Origin: Sphagnum magellanicum
Lineage: Eukaryota; Streptophyta; Sphagnopsida; Sphagnales; Sphagnaceae
Assembly (NCBI GenBank): GCA_021904315.1
Contig: CM038911.1
Coordinates: 4,933,390-4,997,389 of the forward strand
DNA length: 64,000 nucleotides
Direction: 5' to 3'
The notes under the pieces: generated by a model
What the model saw: only the letters and a program-made list of their open reading frames with translations
What the model was told of the DNA's origin: nothing
Database searches by the model: none
Program-made: the position numbers and the translations under genes
Shown: one piece after another, positions 12,294-24,118 of the stretch
How the letters are laid out: each line of letters opens with the position of its first letter
Numbering within the stretch: position 1 is the first letter of the stretch

Positions 12294-13113
12294 TGTTGCA
12301 ACCCTACTTTGGGAGAGTGTGAGGATGAAACTCACACTCTCGAAATTGGGACTTGGGAGTCCTTCGGGATTCCTGAAACTTCAAAGTTCGATTGCAGGGG
12401 TTAAAACACCTTGCATTGGGGTGTTTTTTATATCATTGGAAAGTTATCAAAATGAAAATGTCAAAAATGGCCTTGCATGGGCCATTTGGACATCGGTAGC
12501 ACAAGTTATGGCAAAAAGAAGGGCTGGGAGTCAAATTGGCAGTTTGACTCCCGGCCATTAAAAGTCAAGAATCGACCCAACCCCGGTGTGTGTAGGTGGA
12601 GTGCAATACACTGTTGGAAAGCTCTTGAGGAGAGCTACATGTTTGCTTTAGACCTCATCCCAATCAGAGGTCTGAGCAAAAAGTTATGACCTCGCAAAGT
12701 CTCGAGAGTCCAAATCGGGACAATTTCAGTACTCCTCCTTGGGAGTCCCGGGACAAAAAGCCATTCAGATGTGGGTGCCGCGGAGAGGCATAGAGTATAC
12801 TATATGGGGGAAAGTGGTGGCTTCCCTCGAGTTCGGGCCATGGTGAGTCATGTGAGTCCAAAGTTGCCCGTGGCTTGTCTTAGCACCAAGGGTGCTCCAG
12901 AAAGTGAACTAACCAACTTGTTGGTTGGTTTGAGGCAGGTTCAAGTAAGTAAGTAAAGCTTGTGACTCTTCCTAGTCCCATCCCGGAGCTTTAGCACGCC
13001 CATCTACCCCTTTTAGTGCTAAGAACTGGGAGCGTGCCTCAAGTTCTTCACAATTCCATTGTTGAATAACTTAGACCCAACTTGGGTCTAACTAGGAACT
13101 TGGGAGCGCGTCA
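12294..13113 (+). repeat. 5' LTR of the gypsy element
   Basis: It begins TGTTGCAACCC and ends GCGCGTCA, two bases before a primer-binding site, giving about 820 bp. The right boundary is set by the primer site and the left by the end of the 240-bp repeat. There is no second LTR to confirm either. A TATA-like word (TATACTATATGGG) lies near 12,795. Confidence 0.65.
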
Positions 13114-13115
13114 CT

Positions 13116-13127
13116 TGGTATCAAAGC
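13116..13127 (+). other. Primer-binding site, tRNA-Met type
   Basis: TGGTATCAAAGC is one base off TGGTATCAGAGC, the complement of the 3' end of initiator tRNA-Met used by many plant LTR retrotransposons. It lies two bases after the LTR. Confidence 0.7.
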
Positions 13128-13163
13128 TCCGGTAGAGCTCGATTCACTTCTTGGGAGTTTCGG

Positions 13164-14135
13164 ATGGCACCCAAGAAGAACCGTAAGCAAACATAAGACA
13201 CCATGTTGGAAGAACCCCTTGAAGATTAAGTAGTCCCACCGGAATCAATTGGGGAGGAGGAACCAAGAACCCGGGAGGACCAAGATGAGCCTGAAAGTGA
13301 AGAGGAGCAATGGAGCTCGGTCCTATTCACCCAGGAACAATTGGAAGTCCTCTTCAAAATGAATAGGCCCGACTTCAGTGAGTTGATTGCAACCCTCAAA
13401 GGAAGAGCATCCAAGAATGTGGGATTTCAACCGGCCAAACCTGGGAACTTCGATGGTGCCCACGACCGAAAGGTTGTGGATGCTTGGCTTGCCGAAATGG
13501 AAGATTATTTACATGCCGCCAAGGTTGGACGACATTTGGCCGTGGAGCTTGCCCAATCCTACTTGAAAGGCTATGTCGCCACATGGTGGAGGACAAAGAA
13601 ACAAAAAGAAGGGAAAAATTATGGCTACATTTGAGAGTTCTTTAAGGAACAGGTCAAATCTGAATTTGTTCCAAGGAATTCTGACTACATCTCGAGGTGT
13701 AAACTTCGTGACCTTGTGTATGTCATAAATGATAACTTGTGACAATATGTAAGGGCTTATTCCAAACTCATTCTGGAGATCCATCACATGCATGAGTTGG
13801 ATCGCGTGTGCCAATTTGTGATGGGGCTTCCAACTTGGGCCAAGTGCAAGCTAGAGGAAAATTGGCCCTCCTCCCTATCCAAAGCCATCATGAAAGTGGA
13901 AGGCTTTTCGGATGCGAGACGGGGTGAAAAATCCGGGTTCAAGAAGGATAACAAGTTCCTTCACATGAAGCCACGCCATGAGGGTGAATGAAACCGAGGA
14001 CAAAAAAGCCCAAGGAAGGAAAAACCCAAACATTTCCAAGGCTCAGGGTTCAAGCCCAAAGGAGATTTTGTGAAGAAAGGGGCTCCCTTCAAAGGGAGCC
14101 AACCCAAGGGAGATGTTGGGGGGAAGCCTAAGGAA
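13164..14135 (+). pseudogene. gag: gypsy gag, broken
   Basis: The ATG at 13,164 opens MAPKKNRKQ; in-frame stops follow at 13,191-13,193 and further on (13,227, 13,632, 13,740 and 13,989 regions). The capsid region is readable: PAKPGNFDGAHDRKVVDAWL, then a WW-containing segment (YVATWWRTKK) and LDRVCQFVMGLP. A Lys/Gly/Pro-rich nucleocapsid stretch follows. One frame shift near 14,130 separates it from the zinc knuckle. Confidence 0.75.
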
Positions 14136-14545
14136 CATGTTTCAATTGCAACGAAGTGGGGCATTATTCCAAAGATTGTCCCAAGTCCAAGGCAGGGAAT
14201 GGAGGCTCTAAGGTAATTGCCCTTAATGCCAACCTAGCCCAAGCTAAATGCAATCGACTTATTTTCTTGAAGGGGAAGATTGCTAAACAGGATGTGTTAT
14301 GTCTTTTGGACACATGGGCTTATCATAATTTCATAACCCAAGAAAGCGCTGAAAGGATGGAGCTCCACTTGGAGGAGCTCAAGGCACCCATCGAGGTGCA
14401 CTTCGCGGATGGGGTTCCCCATCCCATTATGTCACGAGCAAAAGAGTTGCCTCTTCAATTAGGAAATTGGAGAGGAAAGGTGGACTTGTTGGTTTCCACC
14501 TTGGGTGGAATGGATTGTGTTTTGGGAATGGAGTTCATCACCTGA
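14136..14545 (+). pseudogene. gypsy zinc knuckle and protease
   Basis: CFNCNEVGHYSKDCP (CX2CX4HX4C) starts at about 14,138. The protease then reads LLDTWAYHNFI near 14,305, so the usual D-[ST]-G triad is DTW: the glycine is replaced by tryptophan and the enzyme should be dead. The later LGMEFIT segment is followed by a stop at 14,543-14,545 where the family normally has Trp. Confidence 0.75.
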
Positions 14546-14729
14546 AACAATGTGCTCATAGAAGGGCACAATAGACTAGTTAGAATCCCGTCCAAAAGTG
14601 GGATTGTGCAGGTGAAGGCACATGAAATGCCTTGTGTGGGTGGACTAACCATCCATTTTATGTTAGGAAAAACCTGGGAAAGATAATGCGTGGGAGGTTA
14701 CGGCATGTTGTGTGTGATGTGGGTGTTGG

Positions 14730-15584
14730 ATGAATATGAGCCCAAGGAAAGCCACCAACTTGGTGACTTCCCCGAATTGCATTAATCAAGTCTTGGATGA
14801 GTTCTTGGATGTGATGCCCAAAGACTTGCCCAAAAACTTGCCCATGAGAAGACGAGTGAATCATGTGATCAAGGTGATGCCGAGAGTGGCACCTCCCGCC
14901 AAGGCCCCATATCGAATGAACCATGAAGAGTTGAGGGAACTTAAAGTTCAACTCGAAGAATTCCTCACGAAGGGATACATTAAACCTAGCAAATTGCCAT
15001 ATGGGGCATTTGTCCGTTTTGTTCATAAGAAGGATGGGACGTTGAGGAAATGTGTGGATTATAGAGCCTTCAACAAGGTGACGGTGAAAAACCGATATCC
15101 ATTACCTCGGATTGATAATCTTTTTAATTGACTTTCGGGAGCTAAAGTGTTTAGTAGGATTGACCTACGTTTGGGGTATTACCAAATTCGAGTTGCGGAA
15201 GGGGATGAAGAAAAGACTGCTTGTGGCACGAGGTATGGCTCATACGAATTCTTGGTGATGCCTTTCGAGCTCACCAACGCACTCGCCACATTTTGCACTC
15301 TCATGAATGACATTTTCCGGGAATGGTTTGATGACTTTGTTGTCGTCTACATAAACGACACTTTGATCTATAGAGGCTCCTTGGAGGAGCATGTGGAGCA
15401 CCTTCGGAAGGTGTTCCAAAGATTGAGGGAAAACAAGTTGTATGTTCGAGAAGTGCAAATTTAGGGTGACGGAAGTGGACTTCCTTGGACATAGGATCAC
15501 TCAAGAAGGTTTGAAGATGGACGATCACAAGGTGAAGGCAATTTTGGATTGGGAACCGCCTAAGTCGGTTCCGACCTTGAGATG
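14730..15584 (+). pseudogene. gypsy reverse transcriptase, truncated
   Basis: Typical RT blocks appear in order: [20 protein letters not shown] (about 15,025), [11 protein letters not shown], a TGA at 15,129-15,131, [15 protein letters not shown], and [14 protein letters not shown]. The catalytic YxDD box reads YIND (about 15,347-15,358), a GAC to AAC change that removes one catalytic aspartate. After a +1/-1 shift near 15,445 the frame continues as VTEVDFLGHRITQEGLK and ends in the 240-bp repeat. RNase H and integrase are absent. Confidence 0.8.
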
Positions 15585-16000
15585 CCAACTATCAAAATGC
15601 CAAATAAGAGCTTTCAATATCTATTGCAACTTCAATTAAGGTCATGTTATTCTCTACACTTGGTGGCCATTAGGTCAACAAATGGTCAAAACATTGTCAG
15701 ATGATTCTATGAATAATCAACTTTTAAACAATGATTGAATGAGACGATAAACACATCATTACTTGATATAGTGACCACCAGACGAAGCTTTAATATAATG
15801 GTATAACATGTCTTCATACAATAACGCAAATGAAACATTCTAGAATTATTTGGTCACAATGCTTTCGCATTATCTTCTAGGTATCTAGAAAAAAAAAATA
15901 GACATTTCGCCTCCCATCTTTAATGCCCTTCATTTGATGCGGCATTACATTAACACATTTCTCAATCGAAGATTGAATGTTTGATTTGGCCTATATCACT
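15585..16000 (-). pseudogene. Right 240-bp repeat and N-terminal piece of the transposase-like gene
   Basis: 15,585-15,820 is the second copy of the 240-bp repeat at 12,052. Beyond it, minus-strand reading gives CVNVMPHQMKGIKDGRRN near 15,900-15,950, which fits the start of the same transposase-like family. This side has the empty-site sequence (CATACAATAACGC) where the other side has the LTR (CATACATGTTGCA), so it records the pre-insertion junction. Confidence 0.5.
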
Positions 16001-16179
16001 AAGGTTTGCTACTTTTGATTCCCCTTATTTTGATGTGGTAGAGTCTTATGCCTATGTCACAACCTTAGCTTTGGGCTCGCGACCAAGACAAAGGGGTTAC
16101 AAGGTTGCGGGCTAAGAGGAAGCTTGAGAGTCAGGGCAAAAAGGTCGCAAGGGTGTGGGCCAAGAAGAAGTTCGGGAGT

Positions 16180-17680
16180 CATCACCAATATCAATGTGGT
16201 TGAAGAGATTGAAGAAAATTACCTACAATCATTTGAATATGCAGAGGCATAGGTGAATGTGTTGGATGAAGTACCAGAGTCATACTCACATCAAAGGAAT
16301 CCATAGTTGGATCAAACAAAGTACACATTTGAAACATGGGATCATGAATCTATGGGGAAGATGCAAGTTAGGATGGTTCAAAAGCAGCAAGAACACTAGT
16401 CCCAAAAGTATATATTTTAACATGAGAATGGAAAAATTGATTAAAACCCAATTTTGAATGGGCCTTATGTGGTGATTACTAATTTTGTAAAGTCCATATG
16501 AAAGGTTGCCCATTGAGTTGTTAGGACATCGTAGATGGTGCTTACCAATTCGATAATGACTATTCATGTGAATAAGACTACAGATCAACCACCGATGAGC
16601 TCAATGGCTACTGGAGGGTACAAAAGTGCAGATGCAACAAATCCAAGAGGAGGATATCAAGAACCATCTATTGTAATTGCACAAATTCCTGATCATAAAA
16701 ATGGCCATTATGTTCAACCAAACAGGGTAGTTTTAAAGTATTCTAATTTCAAAAAAAATGTTGATCCAAATGTTCATGTTAAAGTGTTAAATTTTGTAGT
16801 AAAAACAAATGCATAGTCTTTTGAAGAGTATATCATTAATGTGTTTAGCTATATGTTAAGAGATACAACATCAGACTAGTGTCATAATTATATGTCAAAA
16901 TTTCTTGACTATATTTTTTCGAAACTTACACAAACATTTTGCAAATGTCAACGATAGACCCCGAATGATGAGCAAATATACATGGAGCTAAAGAACATGA
17001 AGCATGAGAAGATTAAAAGGGTGGAAGTTTACTATGAATGGATTCAAAAGTTGTCTCATGGTTTACAAATACCAACCATAGATAGTTTTTTGACTACTAT
17101 GTTTAGAACATGGTTGCAATCATACCTTAGAATTGCAACTACAAGGATGAAGTGGTCAACACTATAACAACATAAAGAGGCAATGATGTTGTGTGAAGAA
17201 GGCATGACTACTTCAAAAGCAAGGAGTGCACTTTCAATACCACATAATACCAACCATGCAACACTAGCAAAAACACATAATAATATAAGCAAGATTGACA
17301 AATATTGCACAAATTATGGGATGACGAATCACAATGTGGAGACATGTAGAAAGAAGAAAGAGCACAGTTCAATGGCAACCACAGAGGCAACATAACCAAG
17401 TCAAAAACCATAGAAGACATTTTCATATGCATGCCACATTTATGGTTTGAATGGACATAAAATGACAAATTGTACAAAGTTTGCTAAAAATGCAAAAGAT
17501 GTTTCATGGGAAATTTGTGGTAGTAATGGAGGTTCAACTTGTTGCTAAGACACGAAAAATCACTACAAATGTGAATGTGGTGGATGTTAATGTTACCACA
17601 AGAAGTAAAGTAACTAAAGAACAAGTGTTCAAGGATAGAGAGCCAAGGAAAGTAAAAAGTGTTGTTGACTAGGAGAAAGA
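16180..17680 (+). pseudogene. gag: Tat-like gag
   Basis: Segments in order: a charged N-terminus, a TFETWDHESMGKMQ region (about 16,330), a capsid-like stretch (17.0-17.2 kb) and two degenerate zinc knuckles, CTNYGMTNHNVETC (about 17,305) and CHIYGLNGHKMTNC (about 17,432). Stops interrupt every few dozen codons. In the second knuckle the second Cys position reads Tyr. Confidence 0.65.
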
Positions 17681-18079
17681 AGAACAATTGAAATCAATGG
17701 TGGAGATAATTCTAGATGTTCAAAAAACGCAAACTCAAACAAAAAGGCCATCCACATCCATGGAGGGATGGAACACAACCTAGCTAGGTATGCCAAATAC
17801 TACTCCTGTGGAAGTATAGAAATATCAAGAGGTGGTGAATTCACAAGAGAAATTGATCATAGTAAAAGAGATTTTTCAAGATATTGGTAAGTAGATGCTA
17901 GAAACAAGTTATACTTTGAACTTGGGATAATTGCTTAAAATAGTTCCTAAGTTAAAGAGATATCTTTGGTAGAAGTTAAAACTAGAAAAAGCTCAAAATT
18001 TAAGTAGAACAACCACAAAAAAACAAATTGGTTCTTCAGTACTAGAGGTAGGGACAACTAATGTAGTAATAGATAATCA

Positions 18080-18452
18080 TGTGGCAATTATCCAAGTACA
18101 GATTAGGAAGAATACAATAGAGGATGTGTTGCTCAATGGAGGTTCTAGAATCAATATCATCACAAAATAGTTGGAATTGAGGTTAGGCTTCCAAAACCTA
18201 AAGTTGCAGCATATAATCTAAGGATGGTAGATCAAACAATCACAAAACCAATGGGGTTGATCAAAGATCTAAAGATATATGTGTTCATGGCATTCCTTAC
18301 ATAACTACATTTACTATACTTCATAATAGTGTGGTAGATTCTAGTTATTCCATGTTGTTGGGGAAACCATGGTTGAGGGATGCTGAAGTGGCAGATGATT
18401 GGGGGAATAACACTGTTACCATACAAGGGAATGGACAATCAAAACAATTATA
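18080..18452 (+). pseudogene. Tat-like aspartic protease
   Basis: The active-site region reads VLLNGGSRINIIT (about 18,127). The family has Asp where this copy has Asn (GAT to AAT), so it is catalytically dead. After a shift, GLIKDLKIYVHGI and SSYSMLLGKPWLRDAEV (about 18,340) follow, typical of the Tat protease C-terminal half. Confidence 0.7.
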
Positions 18453-18954
18453 ATCACCAAACATTTGGGAGGTGAAGTAAAAAGACCAAAAGTGTTACTA
18501 TGCTATAATTATCATAATGGTATCATAGATGAAGAAGAAGATATCATCTTTGCTACAAAACCATAATTGTTCTCAATAGGAACAATTAGTTTACCTAAGA
18601 TAATTCAATATGCGAAAACCATAGATGTGGAGATCATGGATATAGATGTGAAGACTAGTATTTCAAAGCATGAAATTTGGAATACAAAGCACATAAAAAA
18701 AGATAGTTGGTAACAAATATGAACCAGAAGTAGCTCTAGAGGATAAGGTGTATCTGGGGACATATTATAGTCATTAACCAAGGAGTGTTGCAATGGATGA
18801 AACTCCAACAAAAATCAAAGCACTAGAATTACAGATAGCTGGATGGACGTTAACTGAAGATTAATAATTGATGAAGCTAAATCTAAGAACTAATGCAAAG
18901 CCATAAATGGTGAAAATTAATACATAGTTAGACATAAGCAAGGTGTTGGAACTG

Positions 18955-19930
18955 GAATAGATGTTGAAGGAGTTTAAAAATGTTTTTGTATGGACACATA
19001 AATATTTGAAAGGGATTCCACTAGAGTTGGCACAACACAAAATTGAGTTAGACACTATTATACCATTAGCACATCAGGCCAGGTACACATTAAATCTAAA
19101 TTATGTTGTAGTAGTTAAACAAGATATAGACAAGGTGTTAGCAGCTGGATTTATTTAATCTGTAAAAGAGGGTACATGGTTGTCACCCATAGTGATAGTA
19201 CCCAAGAAAAATGGCAAATTGAAAATCTACATAGATTTCAAAAAACTAAATGCAACCATAAAGAAGGATCCATATCCATTACCTTTCACAAATGAAGTGT
19301 TGAACATAGTAGCACGGTATGAAACATATTCTTTCATAGATGGATATTCAAGATATCATCAAATCTTTATAGTTCCAAAGGATAGATACAAGATTGCATT
19401 TGTTACAGATCGAAAGACTTTTATATGGAAGGTGATGCCATTTGGAGTTAAAAATGGACCTCTAACATATCAAAGAGCTGATACCAAATCATTCAAAGAA
19501 TATTTGGATAGTTTTATGAAGATATTTCTAGATGACTTTACAATGTATAATGACATGGAAAATCATCTGTAGAAGTTCAGTTTATGTTTTTAAAAGTGCA
19601 GAGAATATGGCAATAGTCAGAATCTACACAAATGTGCATTTATGGTATTTCTAGGGATAGCATTGGGTTTTGTTGTTTCCAAAGAAGGGAAATTACCAAA
19701 TCTAAAGAAAATACAAGCAATAGTAAATATGCCACCAGTTAAGAGTCCATAGCAGATTCAAGTATTCAATGGGATGGCACAGTTTTATAAATGTTCTATC
19801 AAAAACTTTGTAACTATTATGGCACCTATCACTAAATTAACAAGAAAGACAAAAACTTTTCTTTGGACAAAGGAATGTCAAAAGGTTTGGGAATTGATCA
19901 AACATAAGTATATTGAAACATTGATATTGA
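18955..19930 (+). pseudogene. Tat-like reverse transcriptase
   Basis: One frame runs nearly the whole length. KEFKNVFVW and LAQHKIELDT precede WLSPIVIVPKKNGKL (19,171), then KDPYPLPFTNEVLN, FIDGYSRYHQI, VMPFGVKNGPLTYQ and the catalytic FLDDF (about 19,529), which is intact. Stops occur at 19,156, 19,570 and 19,591 and later, mostly TAG/TAA at positions where relatives carry Gln. Few indels. Confidence 0.8.
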
Positions 19931-19939
19931 TTTCACCAA

Positions 19940-20330
19940 ATTTGTAGGTTAAATTTCATGTTCATATAGATGTATCCTTGTTAGTTGTGGGGGTTATGCT
20001 ATCTCAGAATGTAACAGGGAAGAGTGATCAACCAATAGTGTATGCTTCTAGGCTTTTAAACAAAGTTGAACAAAATTATAACACAATAGATGGAGAGGTT
20101 TGCACAAATTCAAACATTATTTGTTAAATAATAAGTTTTTATTTTATGTAGATCATATGGCATTGGTCTATTTAGTCAACAAACCACATGTTTCAAGGAG
20201 AATAATTAGATGGTTGTTATTGTTCTTAGAATATGACTTCATAGTAGTGTATAAGCTAAGTAGAATTCATGTAGTTGCAAATGCATTGTTAAAACTACCA
20301 GATAATATAGAACCCATAGGTGTGCCTAAT
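19940..20330 (+). pseudogene. Tat-like RNase H
   Basis: FHVHIDVSLLVVGVMLSQN (about 19,953) is the first RNase H block, with the catalytic Asp inside HID. QPIVYASRLLNKVEQNY follows, then FYVDHMALVYLVNKPHVS (about 20,133). A deletion or frame change near 20,100 splits the domain. Confidence 0.7.
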
Positions 20331-20369
20331 CAAACCATAGATGCAGGTCTATTTTACACAAAGCTTGAA

Positions 20370-21600
20370 TGGTTGAATGATGTAAAAGAATTTTTGAAAA
20401 TAAAACAAATTGAAGGTACGTTATTGGTACAACAGAAACAAAGATTGGTCAGGAGAATAGAACTTTCACATTGAAGAATGGTGAATTGAACATAATGGGC
20501 CAAGACAATAGACTATGACGATGTTTGACAACTACAAAAACAGAGATGGTGATGAAAGAATTGCATGAAGGACCATCATGAAGATATTTTGCAACTGAAA
20601 TAATGCAAAGGAAGATATTGGATGTTGGATATTGGTGGCCAACTATGTATAAAAATGTGCATGATTACTATAAATCTTGTGATGCATGTCAAAAAACAGG
20701 AGGATTGGCAACTCAAAGTCTTGCAAAACTGGTCACAAGTATTCTAGAAAAACCATTCATGAAATAGGGAATTGATTTTGTGGGGCTAATTGAACCAGCA
20801 GGAAGATATACAAGGAACGAATATATTCTTATTGCCATAGATTATGCTACCAAGTGGGTGGAAGCAAGAGCATTGAGAACTAATATTATAACAATCACAA
20901 CAAAATTTATGTATGAGTGCATTTTAACCAAGTTTGGATGTCCTTTGACTATAGTCATGGATCAAGGAGTTCATTTCATTAATGATGCCATTAAGTATTT
21001 GACACATCATTTTCTGTTGAAACATTTGAGTTCTACAACTTATTGTCCTCAAAAGAATGGGTAAGCTGAATTTACTAACAAGGTACTAGGGACATTGTTA
21101 ATTAAGTTAGTTAGTGAGGATAGAACAGATTGGGATAAGCATTTGTCCGCAATGTTATTTTCATATAGAATTGCATATAAAGTAATAACAGCATATACAC
21201 CATATCAATTAGTGTATGGATTACATCCATTGATGCCCATAGAGTACATATTGTCAATTGTTATTGGTAATGAGAAAGACAATACTTTGGCGAGAGTTTT
21301 AACTAGTAGAATCATAGAGCTTGGGAAGTTATAGGAGGATAGAATGCAAGTTGCAAAAACTATAGGTATTGAGGAGTGGAATAGAGCATTATGGAGTCAA
21401 CAAAAAAATCCGAAAAAGTAATTTAGTTTTGGTGATTATGTTATGCGGTTTCCAAAGGGAAATAAATCACACCTAGGGAAGTTTACTAGAAAATGGTTTG
21501 AACTATGTTATTGGTGATAATTGAGAAGTTTGAGATTAACCTTATGTTGGTTAATGTGAATAAGTTCAAACCCTACAAATACATAGAATTTGAAGTTTAG
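20370..21600 (+). pseudogene. Tat-like integrase
   Basis: The HHCC region is seen as MKELHEG ... CDACQKTGG (20,550-20,705). The catalytic core begins at 20,765 with IDFVGLIEPAG; IAIDYATKWVEA carries the first Asp, VMDQGVHFINDAIKYL (about 20,955) the second, and the Glu is expected in AEFTNK at 21,067 just after a TAA. HLSAMLFSYRIAYK and YTPYQLVYGLHPLMP follow. The tail GKFTRKWF (about 21,478) is the usual C-terminal block. Several stops make it inactive. Confidence 0.75.
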
Positions 21601-21696
21601 AAACAAGAACAATAGATGCTAATGTATTACAAACAAAGTACGAGTGGACTTGAGGTGGAGGATTTTGATATGGAGGTGGAAGATGAAGACTATGAC

Positions 21697-21907
21697 CCCT
21701 ACTAAAAAAATTGTTTTGCAACTTGTCTTATGCAACTAAAAAATGTCGCATGCAACTATTTTGGAGTTACATGCAACATGTGCAGTTGCAAAATAGTTTC
21801 ATGTGACATTTTTTAGTTGCATGCAACATGTGCAATTGCAAAATAGTTGCATCCGACATTTTTTAATTGCATAAGACAAGTTGCAAAAGACAATTTTTCT
21901 ACTAGTG
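21697..21907. mobile_element. CACTA-like foldback (MITE) element
   Basis: The two arms pair over about 50 bp: TTTTGCAACTTGTCTTATGC on the left and GCATAAGACAAGTTGCAAAA on the right, continuing inward with two mismatches. The right end finishes TTTTTCTACTAGTGG, the reverse complement of a CACTA-type terminus (CCACTAGTAGAAAAA). The left terminus is worn (CCCTACTAAAAAAATTG). The centre holds two copies of a ~60-bp unit rich in TTGCATGCAACATGTGC. It sits just after the integrase of the Tat-like element. No coding sequence. Confidence 0.7.
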
Positions 21908-21909
21908 GA

Positions 21910-22880
21910 CGTACAAAAACCACAGATACAGAGTAATGAAGATGAAAAATAGATGGAGGATCCTACGGTCAACACAATATTGATTATGGAATTACATATG
22001 ATTAACAAATCCATGACTAATAACTACACAAATGCTAGATTTGGGATCCAAGGATTTGAAGATGATCTGTTAGGGGTATTGGCTAAATCAATAGAAGTAT
22101 TCACCTAGTCATCAAGGGTATTCGCACAATCGTCATATTTATTGGTACAATCAGCAAATGTATTGTCATAATTAGCAAATGAATTGAAATAGTCAGCAGA
22201 TAAATGGGCATAGTCATTAGAAGGCATATAGGGCAAACAAGGTGGAATCAGTACAATTAACATAGGGATATTAGGGTTGTGGACTAATTGGAAGATGGAA
22301 TCTAAGGCGCTAATTTTTAATGATGAAGCGAAGTGCTTACACATGGTTGTATAAAGGACATAGAAACTTGTAGTGATAGGTTGTATTAATTATAAGGATT
22401 ATGCATTAATTAACATTAGAAGAAATGTTGTCCATTTTGACCATATTTTTGCAACTACTATGCAACTAATGTCCAAACCAACTGATTTTACAACTAGTAG
22501 TGTGTTAGTCCTATGTGTCCATGTAGTTGCAACATGTTGTAGTTGCATATGCAACTATAGGAAGGGTTGAACCAAATTCTAGTTGTAGATGCAATTACAA
22601 CTTACAATTAATAATGATTTTATTGAAAATGTAAATGAAAAGTGAACAATGTCATCCAATTTTGATTGCATTCATTGATGGATGATAACATAGTTATTTT
22701 TGCAACTACAAATGAAAGGTTTTTCAACTGTAATAGTATATTCTACCACATGAACAAAGAAACATAGACCACATATGGCAAACTTTGCTATTTCAATGGG
22801 TCTATTATCCTTTCAATATACCCATCCATGGGTCTTCTATGCAATTATCCATGTGTCTTTCATGATATAATATCTAATAG
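21910..22880. other. Post-integrase spacer, no gene recognised
   Basis: AT-rich sequence with recurring TTGCAACTA/TAGTTGCA words, perhaps debris of the foldback family next to it. Reading frames are short and unsupported. Confidence 0.4.
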
Positions 22881-23620
22881 CTAATAATTTGCTAGAAAAG
22901 GTTATTAAACCCTAACCTAGTTTGCATATTTAATTAATTGGCCTAAGTTATCTATAGGTGATAGTAGGCTAGTTTATTAGGTGTAGCTAATAGGCTAGGC
23001 TATGAAGGTTAGACCTAATTAAGCTAGGTAAGCTAGATAGGTAGTTGGTAGGCTAGGTCATTAATTAATTGGTAAACTAGGTAGTAGGTAGTAAGTAGGA
23101 TAGGTACTAATAGATAGTAGGTATGTAGCCAAGGTAATATGTAGTAAGTAGGATAGGTAGTAGGTAGTAAATAGGAAGTAGGATAGGTAGTAAATAGTTA
23201 ATGAAAACAACAAATATTTTATTGTGTGGATATATGATACTGTTTTTATAGTGAATAAAGGATGTGATAGTGTTGTAGTGTGTTTCCCTTTCATTAGACT
23301 TGTCCCATATCTTTTGTCTACAACTTCAAACTTGTAAAGTATATAAGTAGGTAAAAGAATGGATTAAATTCATGGCATGCATTATAAGCATAGTGCATGT
23401 GCCATATGGGATGAACTAATTATAAGGCTTGTCCCCAACAAAATAAATAGGATCCTACCTACCTACTTAGCCTATGTTAGTTAGCCTAGAATAGGTGCCT
23501 ATTATAGTTTAATTTAGGATAGATTATAATTAATTAATTAAAATAATTATAACATTTAATTATTATAACTATAGTAGTTAATTATTTAATTATATATATA
23601 TATATATTTGAAAAAATGGA
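22880..23620. repeat. TAGG/CCTA-rich stretch and (AT)n run
   Basis: 22,915-23,190 is made of TAGGTAGTAGGTAG-like words and 23,450-23,520 of CCTACCTAC-like words, similar in composition to the arrays in the dispersed repeat. No tRNA-like block or matching ends were found, so membership of that family is uncertain. An (AT)n run is at about 23,590-23,608. Confidence 0.45.
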
Positions 23621-24118
23621 AAATTGCCATGTGTTTTTTGGCAATTGGCTCTTTAAATTACCGCATGGTTAAATCCTAACCACCCATCAATGGCACATTT
23701 GGTAGCATGTGATTATCCCAAATGTAATTGCAAATGTAGTCGCAAATTAAGGTTCTAGATTATATTAAAGATCATCCATGGAAATGGATGAGAAATTTTG
23801 GCCTAATCATAAGGTTTGTGATTACATTTTCAACTTCATGGCCTTGTCATGTCTTTTGCGATTGACTGTCCTATAGCACTTGTCCAAGGCAACTAGGTTA
23901 TTTTTAGTTGCATGTGTCCATTACAACTATAAATGAGTTACAAATTTAGTCATTGATTTAAAAGTTTCTTTTAGTGTAAAAAACAACGGGCAGGTAAAAA
24001 AATGAATGCAATAGGTGGGACATTCAAGGACAAAAAAAAACAAGGTAATTGTTGAAAGGTGTTTTTGTTTGTTGCTAGAGGTTGTGAGCGTTTTCAAAAT
24101 TCTAGAGTTCACAGTAGC

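Larger units (their letters stand above)
12294..15584 (+). mobile_element. Truncated Ty3/gypsy element with one LTR
   Basis: A 5' LTR, tRNA-Met-type primer site, gag, zinc knuckle, protease and part of RT lie in order on the plus strand. The element breaks off inside the RT/RNase H region at about 15,584, and the direct repeat follows at once. There is no IN and no 3' LTR. It inserted into the transposase-like gene on the opposite strand. Several stops and at least two frame changes are present, but it is less decayed than the neighbouring Tat-like element. Confidence 0.8.

Noticed and set aside
22880..23620. A third copy of the tRNA-like dispersed repeat
   Set aside because: The TAGG-rich composition is similar, but the diagnostic ends, the TCAAAT subrepeats and the tRNA-like block are missing.
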